DNA of 64,000 bases from JAJDFU01 sp964640855 (GTDB lineage: Bacteria > Bacteroidota > Bacteroidia > Chitinophagales > Saprospiraceae): the NCBI GenBank assembly GCA_964640855.1, contig CAZXIX010000004.1:1-64000 (forward strand). Direction: 5' to 3'. The notes beneath the pieces were generated by a model. That model did not search any database, was not told the DNA's origin, and was given only the letters and a program-made list of their open reading frames with translations. Shown one piece after another: positions 32,669 through 42,085 of this stretch. The position numbers were made by a program, and so were the translations under genes. The stretch's first letter is position 1. Each line of letters starts with the position of its first letter.

Positions 32669-33922
32669 TCAGAATGGCCTTTCCGCAGGCCCGATTCGGG
32701 ATGTCAACCCCAACTGCGCCAGATCCTCCCAAAAAGAGGGGTAAGATTTTCCGGTGACCTTGGGATCCTCAATCCTTATGTCCCCCCGGCAAGCCAAGGG
32801 TGCGAAAGCCATGGCCATGCGATGGTCCTCGTAGGTCGCGAATAAAGGCTCGCCGGTTACCTCAGCTTTCCCCTTAATCTGGAGGACATCGTCGCCCAGG
32901 GAATTGGCTTTTACCTTTACCTTCGCCAGCTCCGTAATCAGGGCATCGATTCGATCGGTTTCCTTGACCCGCAGCGTCCGTAAGCCCTCCAATCGGGCCG
33001 GAACCCCCAGGCCGGCGCAGATCACCGCCAGGGTTTGGGCGATGTCCGGACATGCCAGGAAATCAAACTGAAAATGCTCCGGAAGACCGGCTCCCCTTGG
33101 TTTCAAGAGGCGGATGCCGTCCGATTCAAAGGTGGTGCGAACGCCGAATTCCGTCATCAGCGCTGCCAGAACGGAATCTCCCTGCACACTTTCAGATTCA
33201 AACTGACGAACCAGTATGTCCGCTTCCGGCGCCAGAGCCGCCAGAGCATAATAATAACTCGCCGCTGACCAATCCGACTCTACCACAAAGGGTTTGGCCC
33301 GGTACGCCCCTGCCGGTACGGAGATGGTATCCCCTTCCCAATGAAAGAGGGCTCCGAAATGAGCCATGATGTTCAAGGTCATCTGGATGTAGGGGCGGGA
33401 GACGACCTCCCCTTCCAATTTCAGGGACAACCCGTGGGGCAAAGACGGAGCGATCAACAAAAGAGCTGAAATGAATTGGCTGCTGGTAGAGGCGGGAATG
33501 GTTAACCGGTCTGTTTTCTGGCCGGCCGGATCAAAACCCCGGATCTCCAGGGGAGGATATCCTTCTTTTTCGAGATAGTGAATATCAGCGCCGAGTTGCC
33601 GGAGGGCGTTTACCAGCAGACCGATGGGGCGCTCTTTCATACGCCGGCTGCCCGTTAGCACCTGCACACCGGGCTGCAAGGCCAGGTAAGCCGTGAGGAA
33701 GCGATAGGTAGTTCCTGCCGGGCCGGCATCCAGTAGCGAGGGGCGGGTTTCGAGCAAATGAAGCAGGGTCTGGGTATCCAGTGCTTCGGATAACCCATCG
33801 ATGGGAAAGGGTTCTTCGCACAAGGCGCGAGCGATTAGCGCCCGGTTGCTAATGCTTTTGCTGCCGGGAATGCGGATGCTTCCCGAAACCGGTCCGGAGA
33901 AATGGGCTAGCCGAGCCTCCAT
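32669..33922 (-). CDS. aroA: 3-phosphoshikimate 1-carboxyvinyltransferase (EPSP synthase)
   Basis: The 417-residue enzyme joins phosphoenolpyruvate to shikimate-3-phosphate in aromatic amino-acid synthesis. It has GSKSISNRALI near 22-32 (substrate Lys), DAGPAGTTYRFLTA near 65-78, LRVKETDRIDAL and EDHRMAMAFA. It lies last in the phoH-osmC-small protein-aroA operon, starting 7 bases after the small gene's stop. The combination has no obvious functional logic, and coupling may only be by position. Confidence 0.94.
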   Translation of the reverse strand: MEARLAHFSGPVSGSIRIPGSKSISNRALIARALCEEPFPIDGLSEALDTQTLLHLLETRPSLLDAGPAGTTYRFLTAYLALQPGVQVLTGSRRMKERPIGLLVNALRQLGADIHYLEKEGYPPLEIRGFDPAGQKTDRLTIPASTSSQFISALLLIAPSLPHGLSLKLEGEVVSRPYIQMTLNIMAHFGALFHWEGDTISVPAGAYRAKPFVVESDWSAASYYYALAALAPEADILVRQFESESVQGDSVLAALMTEFGVRTTFESDGIRLLKPRGAGLPEHFQFDFLACPDIAQTLAVICAGLGVPARLEGLRTLRVKETDRIDALITELAKVKVKANSLGDDVLQIKGKAEVTGEPLFATYEDHRMAMAFAPLACRGDIRIEDPKVTGKSYPSFWEDLAQLGLTSRIGPAERPF

Positions 33923-33929
33923 GCCGGTT

Positions 33930-34139
33930 TTAGTCTAGCAGATCGTGATACTGACGCATCTGCTCGTTCTGGCCGGCAGGTCTTCCGCCAACGCGTTTCT
34001 CGGGGCCCTGTTCATCCTCCTGGAAAGAAGAGATAACCTCAGCTTCCTCCAATCCTCTCAGGATTTTGAAAAAAGCTTTCCGATAAGATTCGGGGACCTC
34101 TACGATGAATTGAGTCGCTTTGTTTACTTCCTTAGTCAT
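33930..34139 (-). CDS. Small conserved-looking protein of unknown function
   Basis: The 69-residue product starts at the ATG at 34139, which overlaps the osmC stop as ATGA. An upstream ATG at 34163 is possible but lies inside osmC. It opens with TKEVNKATQFIVEVPESYRK, then a helix (FFKILRGLEEAEVISSF), and ends in a charged, probably disordered tail. No family is recognised. Strict ATGA coupling argues that it is translated. Confidence 0.6.
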   Translation of the reverse strand: MTKEVNKATQFIVEVPESYRKAFFKILRGLEEAEVISSFQEDEQGPEKRVGGRPAGQNEQMRQYHDLLD

Positions 34140-34558
34140 TTTGCTTCCTTTCGCGCCTGCCATTCGAATGATACTTGTTGTCTTATTTCGTTCGAAACAC
34201 TTTTCGCAACCGGACAGTTCAGCGCTATTTGTTCCAACAGGGATTGATTCTCAACCGACAAGCTATCGCCAGCCATTTCAAGCAGGACGTGTATTTCGGA
34301 GATCCGGCGGGGATGAGAAGCCATGATCTTGGTAATGCTGGCTTTCGATCCCTCCAGATTCCAGCCCTTGTTCCGGGCTTTGATCCCCATGACCGTCAGC
34401 ATACAGGTAGCCAGCGCGGTAGCCACCAGGTCGGTAGGAGAGAAAGCCTCACCTTTGCCGTGGTTGTCGGTGGGCGCATCTGTGATGATCTCATTGCCGG
34501 ACTTGATGTGGCGAGCTTGTGTTCGAAGATTTCCTTGGTAGATAACCTGAGATGTCAT
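34136..34558 (-). CDS. OsmC/Ohr-family peroxiredoxin-like protein
   Basis: The 140-residue protein has the two reactive cysteines of the OsmC family: Cys52 (TALATCMLTVMG) and Cys115 (ALNCPVAKS). GEAFSPTDLVATALA lies ahead of the first. These proteins reduce organic hydroperoxides using the Cys pair. The start overlaps the phoH stop by ATGA, and its own stop overlaps the next gene by ATGA, so the three are translationally coupled. Confidence 0.92.
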   Translation of the reverse strand: MTSQVIYQGNLRTQARHIKSGNEIITDAPTDNHGKGEAFSPTDLVATALATCMLTVMGIKARNKGWNLEGSKASITKIMASHPRRISEIHVLLEMAGDSLSVENQSLLEQIALNCPVAKSVSNEIRQQVSFEWQARKEAK

Positions 34559-35544
34559 TCTTCCTCGTTTTTTCCCTTGAGACCCTTGCGGCGTTTTTCG
34601 TCGGAAGCTTCGTAGGCCTTGATGATGGCCTTTACGAGTCGATGACGAACGACATCTTCGGCATCAAGGTAAATAGTTTCGATCCCATCCAACTCGCCTA
34701 AAATGCCAATCGCACGCCGGAGGCCCGATTTTTGGTGAAAGGGGAGGTCGACCTGGGAGAGGTCTCCGGTGATGATGCACTTGGCTGTGGGGCCCAGTCG
34801 GGTCAGGAACATTTTGATCTGCAGGGTTGAGCAGTTCTGCGCTTCATCCAAAATGATGAAGGCGTTGTCAAGTGTACGGCCCCGCATGAAGGCCAGAGGG
34901 GCCACTTCGATGACCCGGGTGTTCATGAAGTGCTCCAGCTTTTCGGAGGGGAGCATATCGTCCAGCGCATCGTAAAGCGGCCGAAGGTAGGGATCGATCT
35001 TTTCTTTCAGATCGCCCGGAAGGAAGCCCAGGCTTTCGCCCGCTTCCACCGCCGGCCGGGTAAGGATGATCTTCTTGACGGCCCGATTCTTCAGCGCCCG
35101 CACGGCGAGGGCCACGGCCGTGTAGGTCTTTCCCGTACCGGCAGGGCCGACGGCAAAAACGATGTCGTTGTCTTCCGAGGCTTCGATCAGCTTTTTCTGA
35201 TTGCGGGTCTTGGCCTTGATCTCCTTGCCCCCTCGCCCGTACAAGATGGCCTTGTTGTGTTTGCCGTTTCCCAGGCGGGATGCGAACGGATTTTCTCCTT
35301 GCATCAAATCTTCCACTACCTGGACGGGCAGTTCGTGGTGTTCGCGGAGCAGGCGCACCATCAGCTCGAATTTGGCCTTGGCTTTCTGCGTGTATTTTTT
35401 GTCACCGCTGATCTTGAGATGAGAACCCCTACTGGTAATGGTGAGGTCGGGGTACGCTTTGCGCAGCAGGTTCAGCTTGACATTATTCTCTCCGAAGAGT
35501 TCGACCGGATCGAGGTCGTCTACCGTTAAAATGATTTCGCTCAA
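34555..35544 (-). CDS. PhoH-family ATPase
   Basis: This is a P-loop protein of the PhoH/YbeZ family, which acts with YbeY in RNA and ribosome metabolism in other bacteria. An N-terminal KH-like region (about 1-90) precedes Walker A GPAGTGKT near 133-140 and a FIILDEAQN Walker B, with a C-terminal arginine-containing VDLPFHQKSGLRRA motif. No ATG is near the start. TTG at 35544 has GGAG 7 bases upstream and is preferred over TTG at 35550, where the spacing would be only 1 base. The product is 329 residues. It heads the operon with osmC, the small gene and aroA. Confidence 0.9.
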   Translation of the reverse strand: MSEIILTVDDLDPVELFGENNVKLNLLRKAYPDLTITSRGSHLKISGDKKYTQKAKAKFELMVRLLREHHELPVQVVEDLMQGENPFASRLGNGKHNKAILYGRGGKEIKAKTRNQKKLIEASEDNDIVFAVGPAGTGKTYTAVALAVRALKNRAVKKIILTRPAVEAGESLGFLPGDLKEKIDPYLRPLYDALDDMLPSEKLEHFMNTRVIEVAPLAFMRGRTLDNAFIILDEAQNCSTLQIKMFLTRLGPTAKCIITGDLSQVDLPFHQKSGLRRAIGILGELDGIETIYLDAEDVVRHRLVKAIIKAYEASDEKRRKGLKGKNEEE

Positions 35545-35712
35545 AGGCAATCTCCAGTTTGGTCTTATTGGCGAGCTCTTATTGTCGACGTGGACTTCCC
35601 GATCTGGAAAGGTAAGTTTACTCGGCCAACTAATTAATCTCTAAATTACGACTTTCGACAAGGATGACCCAAAGTGGCATTTTAAAAAAACGCTAAATCC
35701 GAATTTATCGAA

Positions 35713-36504
35713 ATGGTCTTTGTGACCCTGACGACCGACTATGGACTCCGCGATCACTACCTGGCAGCACTGAAAGGGTCTATACTGCAGGAAGAGCCCG
35801 CCTTGCGACTGATCGACATATCCCATAATGTCCAAAATTACAATATCGTTCAAGCTGCCTACCTGTTTTCCAATGCCTGGGAGGCCTTTCCCGAGCGTAC
35901 GATCCACCTGGTCAGCGTGAACGATTTTGACCAAAAGAAGCCGCAAATCCTGGGCCTGAAGTATCGCAATCACTTTTTTCTGGGGCCGGACAACGGTATT
36001 TTCTCGCTTGTTTTTGAGGATCTGCCCCAGCTTTGCCATATTCACCCCATATCCCTCCGACACCCGCACCCGCTGCGAACGGCCTATTCTGCCGCCGTGG
36101 GCCATATCGCCCGTCAGGGAAGTCTGGCGGGTTGGGGGAGGCAAACGGACCAAATCGTACATCGCCTGAGCCTTCAGCCGGTCATCAGCAAAACCATGAT
36201 ACAAGGTAACGTCATCTACATTGATCAATACGACAATGCAATCACCAACATTCGCCAGGACTTGTTTAAAAAGGTCGGGGAAGGGAGGAGGTTCTCCCTG
36301 TTCTTTAAACGGAACGACCCCATCCGGCGACTGGTCGATCATTATCACGAAGCTCCTCTGGGCAGCCCCTTGTGCCGGTTTAATTCTGCAGGATACCTGG
36401 AAGTCGCTATAAACAAGGGTAAAGCCGTCACTCTGTTAAGCCTGAGTGTAGAGGATACCGTACAGGTCGTCTTCGAAAACCGCCGAAAAAGCAAATCCAG
36501 CTAA
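35713..36504 (+). CDS. SAM hydroxide adenosyltransferase (DUF62 SAM hydrolase)
   Basis: The 263-residue protein belongs to the fluorinase/chlorinase/DUF62 superfamily. It has an N-terminal LTTDYGLRDHYLA (7-19), ISHNVQNYNIVQAAYLF, LGPDNGIFSL near 90-99, and IDQYDNAITNI in the C-terminal domain. The hydroxide-using members split SAM into adenosine and methionine. Nothing in the sequence suggests halogenation. It is followed at 32 bases by a monooxygenase and then a symporter on the same strand. Confidence 0.88.
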   Translation: MVFVTLTTDYGLRDHYLAALKGSILQEEPALRLIDISHNVQNYNIVQAAYLFSNAWEAFPERTIHLVSVNDFDQKKPQILGLKYRNHFFLGPDNGIFSLVFEDLPQLCHIHPISLRHPHPLRTAYSAAVGHIARQGSLAGWGRQTDQIVHRLSLQPVISKTMIQGNVIYIDQYDNAITNIRQDLFKKVGEGRRFSLFFKRNDPIRRLVDHYHEAPLGSPLCRFNSAGYLEVAINKGKAVTLLSLSVEDTVQVVFENRRKSKSS

Positions 36505-36536
36505 TTCAAACCCAAGAAGCCAACCGCATCGACACT

Positions 36537-36845
36537 ATGCTTTACCGACTTGTAAAACTTACCTTCAAAGAAGAGTCCGTACCCTTGTTTTTGGCGAATT
36601 TTGAACGCAACCAAGACGCTATCCGCCGGTTTCCGGGCTGCCATCACCTGGAGTTGTGGCAGCAGAAAAAACCGCATGGTCATATCTTTTTCACCTACAG
36701 CCATTGGGAATCCGAAGATCATCTGGATGCCTACCGGGCGAGTGAGCTCTTTCAGAGAGTTTGGGCCAACACCAAGATCCACTTTGCGGCACGGCCGGAA
36801 GCCTGGAGCCTGCACGGCCTGAAGGATGTCCCGGGAAAGGAATGA
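36537..36845 (+). CDS. Antibiotic biosynthesis monooxygenase (ABM) domain protein
   Basis: The 102-residue protein is a single ferredoxin-like ABM domain: LVKLTFKEESVPLFLANF, then CHHLELWQQKKPHGHIFFTYSHWESEDHLDAYRAS. Family members include heme-degrading and quinol monooxygenases, and many are uncharacterised. Cys35 and His36/His37 are noted, but no specific substrate site can be assigned. It lies between a SAM hydrolase and a sodium symporter, probably in one transcript. Confidence 0.85.
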   Translation: MLYRLVKLTFKEESVPLFLANFERNQDAIRRFPGCHHLELWQQKKPHGHIFFTYSHWESEDHLDAYRASELFQRVWANTKIHFAARPEAWSLHGLKDVPGKE

Positions 36846-36880
36846 CAGACCCCTAATCACCCAAACAGCTTCCCGAAACT

Positions 36881-38395
36881 ATGCAAACCACCATCTCTCC
36901 TTTCCTGTTCCTGAGTTGCGTCGCAGGTTATTTTGCCGTGCTGATGGCCATAGCCTGGCGGACCGGGCGAAAATCCAGCAACCAAAGTTTTTTTCTTGCC
37001 GGACGGAAATCCCCCTGGATCGTAGTCGCCATCGGTATGATCGGAGCCTCCTTGTCAGGGGTAACCTTTATTTCCATTCCCGGCGTTGTGGGAGCCGGGG
37101 GAGCCAACCGGGACTTTTCCTATATGCAGATCGTATTCGGATATCTCCTGGGATACCTGTTCATCGCCCATGTGCTCCTGCCCTTGTATTACCGCCTTCG
37201 CTTAACCTCCATATATACCTATCTCGGAGGACGACTTGGCCCAGTCTCCTATCGTACGGGAGCCGCCTATTTTTTATTATCCCGAAGCATCGGCGCTTCC
37301 TTTCGCCTTTTTCTGGTGGCTATGGTCATGCACGAATTCTTGCTGAAGGGGATGAACATTCCGTTCTGGCTCACGGCCACCCTTACGATCGTGCTGATTT
37401 GGATCTATACCTACAAAGGCGGTTTGAATACGATCATCTGGACCGACACCGTCCAAACATTCAGTATGTTGGGAGCAGCCGTGTGGACGATTTTTTTTGT
37501 CTTTTACCATCTCGGCGGCGACGTATCCTCCATTTGGGACCGGATCAGCGAGGCCGGTTACGATCGGGTGTTCTTTTTTGAAGGGGGCTGGGGAGATCCC
37601 AACAATTTTTTCAAACAGTTCTTCAGCGGGGCGTTGATCACCATTGTCATGACGGGCCTGGACCAGGATATGATGCAAAAGAACCTGAGCTGCAAGAGCC
37701 TGGGCGATGCCCAGAAAAACATGTATACTTTCAGCGCCATCCTGGTAGTCGCCAACCTGATCTTTTTGATCCTGGGCGCTTTGCTTTATCTGTATGTGGC
37801 CGAAGAGGGGTTGGCCCTACCGGAAAGGTCGGACAATCTCTTCCCCATGCTGGCCCTGAGCTCTTTTCCGGCTGCATTGGGGATCGTTTTCCTGATCGGC
37901 TTGCTGGCCGCCGCCTATTCCAGTGCCGATTCGGCCCTGACGGCACTCACTACCTCTTTTTGTGTCGATTTTCTCGGTTTTGAAGAAGAGCAACAGGATA
38001 CCTCACGCCAAAGAAGGGTCCGGTTTGGAGTACACCTGTCTTTCTCGGGGATCATCCTCCTCCTGATCATGGCCTTCTGGTGGATCAGCGACGATGCCGT
38101 GATCAACCTGCTTTTCCGGGCTGCCGGCTATACCTATGGCCCCTTATTGGGTCTTTTTTCCTTTGGAATTTTAACCTCCCGAGGGGTAAATGACCGATGG
38201 GTCTGGGTCGTGTGTGTGCTCTCTCCCCTCCTTTCTTTCCTCCTGGACCGCTATTCGGAGCAGCTCTTCGGAGGCTTTCAGTTTGGCTTCCTGACGCTCG
38301 CGCTCAATGGACTGCTGACCTTCCTCGGTCTTTGGCTTATCTCCAGGCCGGGGGATGCCGGGTCGCAGAAAGCGCCGTTGAAGGAGCCGGTTTGA
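36881..38395 (+). CDS. Sodium:solute symporter (SSS family)
   Basis: The 504-residue integral membrane protein has about 13 hydrophobic helices and the SSS pattern. RKSPWIVVAIGMIGASLSG (46-64) holds the sodium-site region in helix 1. Later segments include GGLNTIIWTDTVQTF and LAAAYSSADSALTALTTSF, with the conserved Ser/Ala sodium ligands. The transported solute is not predictable; relatives carry sugars, proline, pantothenate or sialic acid. It follows the ABM gene at 35 bases and precedes fabH by 63. Confidence 0.9.
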   Translation: MQTTISPFLFLSCVAGYFAVLMAIAWRTGRKSSNQSFFLAGRKSPWIVVAIGMIGASLSGVTFISIPGVVGAGGANRDFSYMQIVFGYLLGYLFIAHVLLPLYYRLRLTSIYTYLGGRLGPVSYRTGAAYFLLSRSIGASFRLFLVAMVMHEFLLKGMNIPFWLTATLTIVLIWIYTYKGGLNTIIWTDTVQTFSMLGAAVWTIFFVFYHLGGDVSSIWDRISEAGYDRVFFFEGGWGDPNNFFKQFFSGALITIVMTGLDQDMMQKNLSCKSLGDAQKNMYTFSAILVVANLIFLILGALLYLYVAEEGLALPERSDNLFPMLALSSFPAALGIVFLIGLLAAAYSSADSALTALTTSFCVDFLGFEEEQQDTSRQRRVRFGVHLSFSGIILLLIMAFWWISDDAVINLLFRAAGYTYGPLLGLFSFGILTSRGVNDRWVWVVCVLSPLLSFLLDRYSEQLFGGFQFGFLTLALNGLLTFLGLWLISRPGDAGSQKAPLKEPV

Positions 38396-38458
38396 GGCCA
38401 AGGGGGGTATATCCGTTTTTTTATACCTTGCGCCTAATTTTTCAAGCAGCACCACGGC

Positions 38459-39457
38459 ATGGATAATAAGATCCTGGCAGCAATAACCGGCATACACGGA
38501 TACGTGCCCGATTATATTCTTACGAATAAGGAATTGGAGACCATTGTGGACACCAATGACGAGTGGATCACCACCCGTACCGGCATCCAGGAACGTCGCA
38601 TACTCAAAGGAGAAGCCCAGGGGACTTCCGTATTGGGCATCGAAGCGGCCCGAGGGCTGTTGGAAAAAACCCAAACCGATCCGGAGGAGGTAGAGCTGGT
38701 CATTTTGGCCACGGTCACACCCGATATGTTTTTCCCGGATACCGCCAACCTGGTAGCTGCTGAAGCGGGCATGAAAAATGCTTTCACCTTCGACCTCGGT
38801 GCTGCCTGCTCGGGTTTCCTTTTTGCACTGGCTACCGGCGCCAAATTCATCGAATCCGGAACCTACAAAAAAGTGATGGTCATCGGTGCGGACAAGATGT
38901 CTTCCATTGTGGATTATACAGACCGGTCTACCTGTATCCTGTTCGGGGACGGTGCCGGAGCGGTCATGCTGGAGCCCGACACCTCCGGCATGGGGCTCGT
39001 AGATTCCATTTTGAGAAGCGATGGTTCCGGAAAAGACCTATTGTACCAAAAAGCGGGGGGTTCGAAATATCCTCCTACCCTGGAGACCATTGAAAGGCGG
39101 GAACACTTCATCCGTCAGATCGGGCGCCCCGTTTTCAAAGCGGCGGTATCCGGCATGTCAGATGTCGTCAAAAGGATCATGAAGCGCAATGGCCTGAAAA
39201 CGGAAGATGTAGCCTGGCTGGTTCCGCATCAGGCCAACCGCCGGATCATAGAAAGCGTGGCCTCCATGGCGGATTTCCCCATGGAGAAGGTCATGGTCAA
39301 CATTCATAAATACGGCAATACTACAGCGGGTACCATCCCGCTCTGCCTTTGGGAGTGGGAAGACCAATTGCAAAGAGGCGACAATCTCATTCTTACCGCC
39401 TTTGGAGGAGGCTTCACCTGGGGCGCGGTTTATGTGCGGTGGGCCTATTCACCATAA
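38459..39457 (+). CDS. fabH: Beta-ketoacyl-ACP synthase III
   Basis: The enzyme starts fatty-acid synthesis by condensing acyl-CoA with malonyl-ACP. The 332-residue product has the full Cys-His-Asn triad: Cys117 (LGAACSGF), His257 (VPHQANRR) and Asn287 (YGNTTAG). The adenine-loop DEWITTRTGI lies near 34-43. It is followed by efp, accB and accC on the same strand. This arrangement ties malonyl-CoA supply to initiation and is common in the phylum. Confidence 0.95.
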   Translation: MDNKILAAITGIHGYVPDYILTNKELETIVDTNDEWITTRTGIQERRILKGEAQGTSVLGIEAARGLLEKTQTDPEEVELVILATVTPDMFFPDTANLVAAEAGMKNAFTFDLGAACSGFLFALATGAKFIESGTYKKVMVIGADKMSSIVDYTDRSTCILFGDGAGAVMLEPDTSGMGLVDSILRSDGSGKDLLYQKAGGSKYPPTLETIERREHFIRQIGRPVFKAAVSGMSDVVKRIMKRNGLKTEDVAWLVPHQANRRIIESVASMADFPMEKVMVNIHKYGNTTAGTIPLCLWEWEDQLQRGDNLILTAFGGGFTWGAVYVRWAYSP

Positions 39458-39470
39458 ATCGGGCATTTCC

Positions 39471-39478
39471 TATCTTTG
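39471..39478 (+). promoter_or_regulatory. Bacteroidota -7 element upstream of efp
   Basis: TATCTTTG matches TAnnTTTG, 43 bases before the efp ATG, and would give efp-accB-accC their own promoter. Confidence 0.45.
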
Positions 39479-39521
39479 CCTCGCCGGACTCACCGGCTAA
39501 TCAGACAAAACCAACTCAATT

Positions 39522-40088
39522 ATGGCATCTACCTCCGATATCCGAAACGGTCTGTGCATATCTTTCAACAATGATATCTTTTCGGTAGTCGAATTCCTGC
39601 ACGTAAAACCCGGCAAGGGAGCCGCTTTTGTCCGCACCAAACTGAAAAGCATAACTTCCGGAAAAGTCATTGACCATACTTTCCCGGCCGGTCACAAAAT
39701 CGAGGAAGTCCGGGTAGAAAGAAGGAAGTTCCAATTTCTCTACAACGACGATATGGGCTACCACTTCATGGATAATGACACCTTCGAGCAGGTAGCGCTT
39801 CCCGAAGGCCTGCTGGAGGCCCCCCAATTCCTTCAGGAAGGAATGGAAGTGGATGTCCTTTTTCACGCCCAGGAAGAAACGCCTCTCACGATGGAAATGC
39901 CTCAGTATGTGGAGATGGAGGTTACCTACACGGAGCCTGGAGTCAAAGGGGATACCGCCACCAATACCCTCAAGCCGGCCAAGGTAGAAAGCGGCGCTGA
40001 GGTGCGGGTACCTCTGTTCATTAACCAGGGAGATATTATCAAAATCGATACACGCACCGGAGCTTATATGGAGCGGGTAAAAAAATAG
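39522..40088 (+). CDS. efp: Elongation factor P
   Basis: EF-P rescues ribosomes stalled on polyproline. The 188-residue protein has the three OB-like domains of normal length. Lys32 sits at the tip of the first loop (KPGKGAAF), the site modified by EpmA or other systems where present. No modification enzyme is visible in the window. It is followed 3 bases later by accB, so the two are tightly coupled, the classic efp-accB-accC order. Confidence 0.96.
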   Translation: MASTSDIRNGLCISFNNDIFSVVEFLHVKPGKGAAFVRTKLKSITSGKVIDHTFPAGHKIEEVRVERRKFQFLYNDDMGYHFMDNDTFEQVALPEGLLEAPQFLQEGMEVDVLFHAQEETPLTMEMPQYVEMEVTYTEPGVKGDTATNTLKPAKVESGAEVRVPLFINQGDIIKIDTRTGAYMERVKK

Positions 40089-40091
40089 CCA

Positions 40092-40622
40092 ATGAATTTC
40101 AAGGAAATTACCGAGCTCCTCAAGCTCGTCAGCAAGCTCGAACTATCGGAATTCAAAATGCGGGACGGAGAATTGGAGATTTCCATCCGAACCAAGCATT
40201 ATGAGAAGATCCGTAAAGAACTTACGCCTGTGCCGACCTCCGGTTCCATCCTGCCGGTGCAGCCGGTGCAGGCGGCTCCTCCCGCCCCGGTAGCCCCTGC
40301 CCCCCAAAATCCCCAACCGGCCGAAAGCTCCGCCCAAACACCGGAAAAGGAGAAGACCGCTGAGGAAAGTGCCAAAAACTACATAGAGATCCGTTCTCCG
40401 ATCGTGGGTACTTTTTACCGGAGTTCTTCACCGGATAAGCCGCCCTATGTCAAAGTCGGGGATACCATCGAAGTAGGCACCGTAGTTTGCATTGTCGAGG
40501 CAATGAAACTCTTCAATGAGATCGAGTCTGACGTAGGCGGCAAGATCGTAAAGGTGATGGTCGAGGATGCCTCACCGGTTGAATATGATCAGGTACTTTA
40601 TCTGGTAGACCCCAATCCCTGA
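40092..40622 (+). CDS. accB: Biotin carboxyl carrier protein of acetyl-CoA carboxylase
   Basis: The 176-residue carrier has a short N-terminal domain, a Pro/Ala/Gln linker (about 50-95) and a C-terminal biotinyl domain. The biotin-accepting Lys is in VEAMKLFNEI, and the usual thumb region (SPIVGTFYRSSSPDKPPYVKV) precedes it. It carries the carboxyl group from AccC to the carboxyltransferase subunits, which are not in this window. It lies between efp and accC. Confidence 0.95.
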   Translation: MNFKEITELLKLVSKLELSEFKMRDGELEISIRTKHYEKIRKELTPVPTSGSILPVQPVQAAPPAPVAPAPQNPQPAESSAQTPEKEKTAEESAKNYIEIRSPIVGTFYRSSSPDKPPYVKVGDTIEVGTVVCIVEAMKLFNEIESDVGGKIVKVMVEDASPVEYDQVLYLVDPNP

Positions 40623-40694
40623 TCCGGTCAAGGTGCCGTTCCTTATTCCCTATCATTTGACTGCCGAACGGGCAGTAGCAGCCCAAGCAAAATC

Positions 40695-42035
40695 ATGTTC
40701 AATAAAGTTCTGATAGCCAACCGGGGAGAGATCGCACTGCGCGTCATACGTACCTGCCGCGAGATGGGTATAAAGACCGTTGCCGTTTATTCTACGGCCG
40801 ACAAGGACAGTCTGCATGTCCGTTTTGCCGATGAGGCAGTCTGCATAGGCGCCCCTCAATCCTCCGAATCTTACCTCAGCATTCCCCGGATCATGGCAGC
40901 GGTGGAAATCACCAACGCAGACGCCATCCACCCGGGCTATGGCTTCCTGGCCGAGAACGCCGACTTCGCCGAGGTTTGCCAGGAATACGGCATTAAATTC
41001 ATCGGCCCTACGCCGGAGCAGATCCGGAGAATGGGCGACAAAATAACGGCCAAGGAAACCATGATCAAAGCCGGCGTTCCCGTAGTGCCGGGCTCCGATG
41101 GCCTGGTCAGGGACCTGAAAGCCGGTAAAAAGATCGCCGCCGAAATAGGCTTTCCGGTTATGATCAAGGCAACTGCCGGCGGGGGCGGCAAAGGTATGCG
41201 CATCGTAAAAAAGGACGATGAGTTCGAACACGCCTGGGAAAGCGCCCGTAAAGAAGCTAAAGCCGCTTTCGGCAACGATGGGATCTACATCGAAAAATTC
41301 GTCGAAGAACCCCGTCACATCGAATTCCAGATCGCCGGAGATCAATATGGCAAAGTCGTCCACCTCTCCGAGCGCGATTGCTCCATACAGCGCAGGCACC
41401 AAAAACTGGTTGAAGAATGCCCCTCTCCCTTCATGACCGATAAACTTCGGAAAGCCATGGGAGAAGCGGCTGTCCTGGCCGGCGAATACATAGACTACGA
41501 AGGGGTCGGAACGGTAGAATTCCTCGTGGACAAGCACCGGAACTTCTATTTCATGGAAATGAATACCCGCATTCAGGTGGAACACCCGGTCACGGAGGAG
41601 GTCATCGACCATGATTTGATCAAAGAGCAGTTGAAAATCGCCTCCGGCGAAAAAATAGTCGGGGGAAACTACTTTCCGAACGGCCATGCGATCGAGTGCC
41701 GGATCAATGCCGAAGATCCGGACAACGGATTTCGGCCCAGCCCGGGCAGAATCACCAGTTTCCACAGCTCCAAGGGCCACGGCGTGCGGGTAGATACTCA
41801 TGTGTACGCCGGCTACACCATACCGCCATACTACGATTCCATGATCGCCAAACTGATCTGCCGGGCGCGCACCCGCGAGGAATGCATCACCAAAATGGAA
41901 AGGGCACTGGATGAATTCATCATCGAAGGCATCAAAACCACCGTTCCTTTCCACCAAAGACTGATGCGGGATGAAAATTTCCGTTCCGGGAATTACGATA
42001 CCCGCTACGTCGACAATCTCAATAAAGGGAAATAA
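40695..42035 (+). CDS. accC: Acetyl-CoA carboxylase biotin carboxylase subunit
   Basis: This ATP-dependent enzyme carboxylates biotin on AccB. The 446-residue product has an ATP-grasp fold with the glycine loop KATAGGGGKGMRIV near 156-169, HLSERDCSIQRRHQK, and the catalytic EMNTRIQVEHPVTEEV near 289-304. Length is that of stand-alone bacterial AccC. It starts 72 bases after accB. The MsbA-type exporter begins 50 bases after its stop. Confidence 0.96.
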   Translation: MFNKVLIANRGEIALRVIRTCREMGIKTVAVYSTADKDSLHVRFADEAVCIGAPQSSESYLSIPRIMAAVEITNADAIHPGYGFLAENADFAEVCQEYGIKFIGPTPEQIRRMGDKITAKETMIKAGVPVVPGSDGLVRDLKAGKKIAAEIGFPVMIKATAGGGGKGMRIVKKDDEFEHAWESARKEAKAAFGNDGIYIEKFVEEPRHIEFQIAGDQYGKVVHLSERDCSIQRRHQKLVEECPSPFMTDKLRKAMGEAAVLAGEYIDYEGVGTVEFLVDKHRNFYFMEMNTRIQVEHPVTEEVIDHDLIKEQLKIASGEKIVGGNYFPNGHAIECRINAEDPDNGFRPSPGRITSFHSSKGHGVRVDTHVYAGYTIPPYYDSMIAKLICRARTREECITKMERALDEFIIEGIKTTVPFHQRLMRDENFRSGNYDTRYVDNLNKGK

Positions 42036-42085
42036 CCGGTGCTCAGGATTTTACTCATCTTTGCCCTGAGACACAGTGTTGAAAC

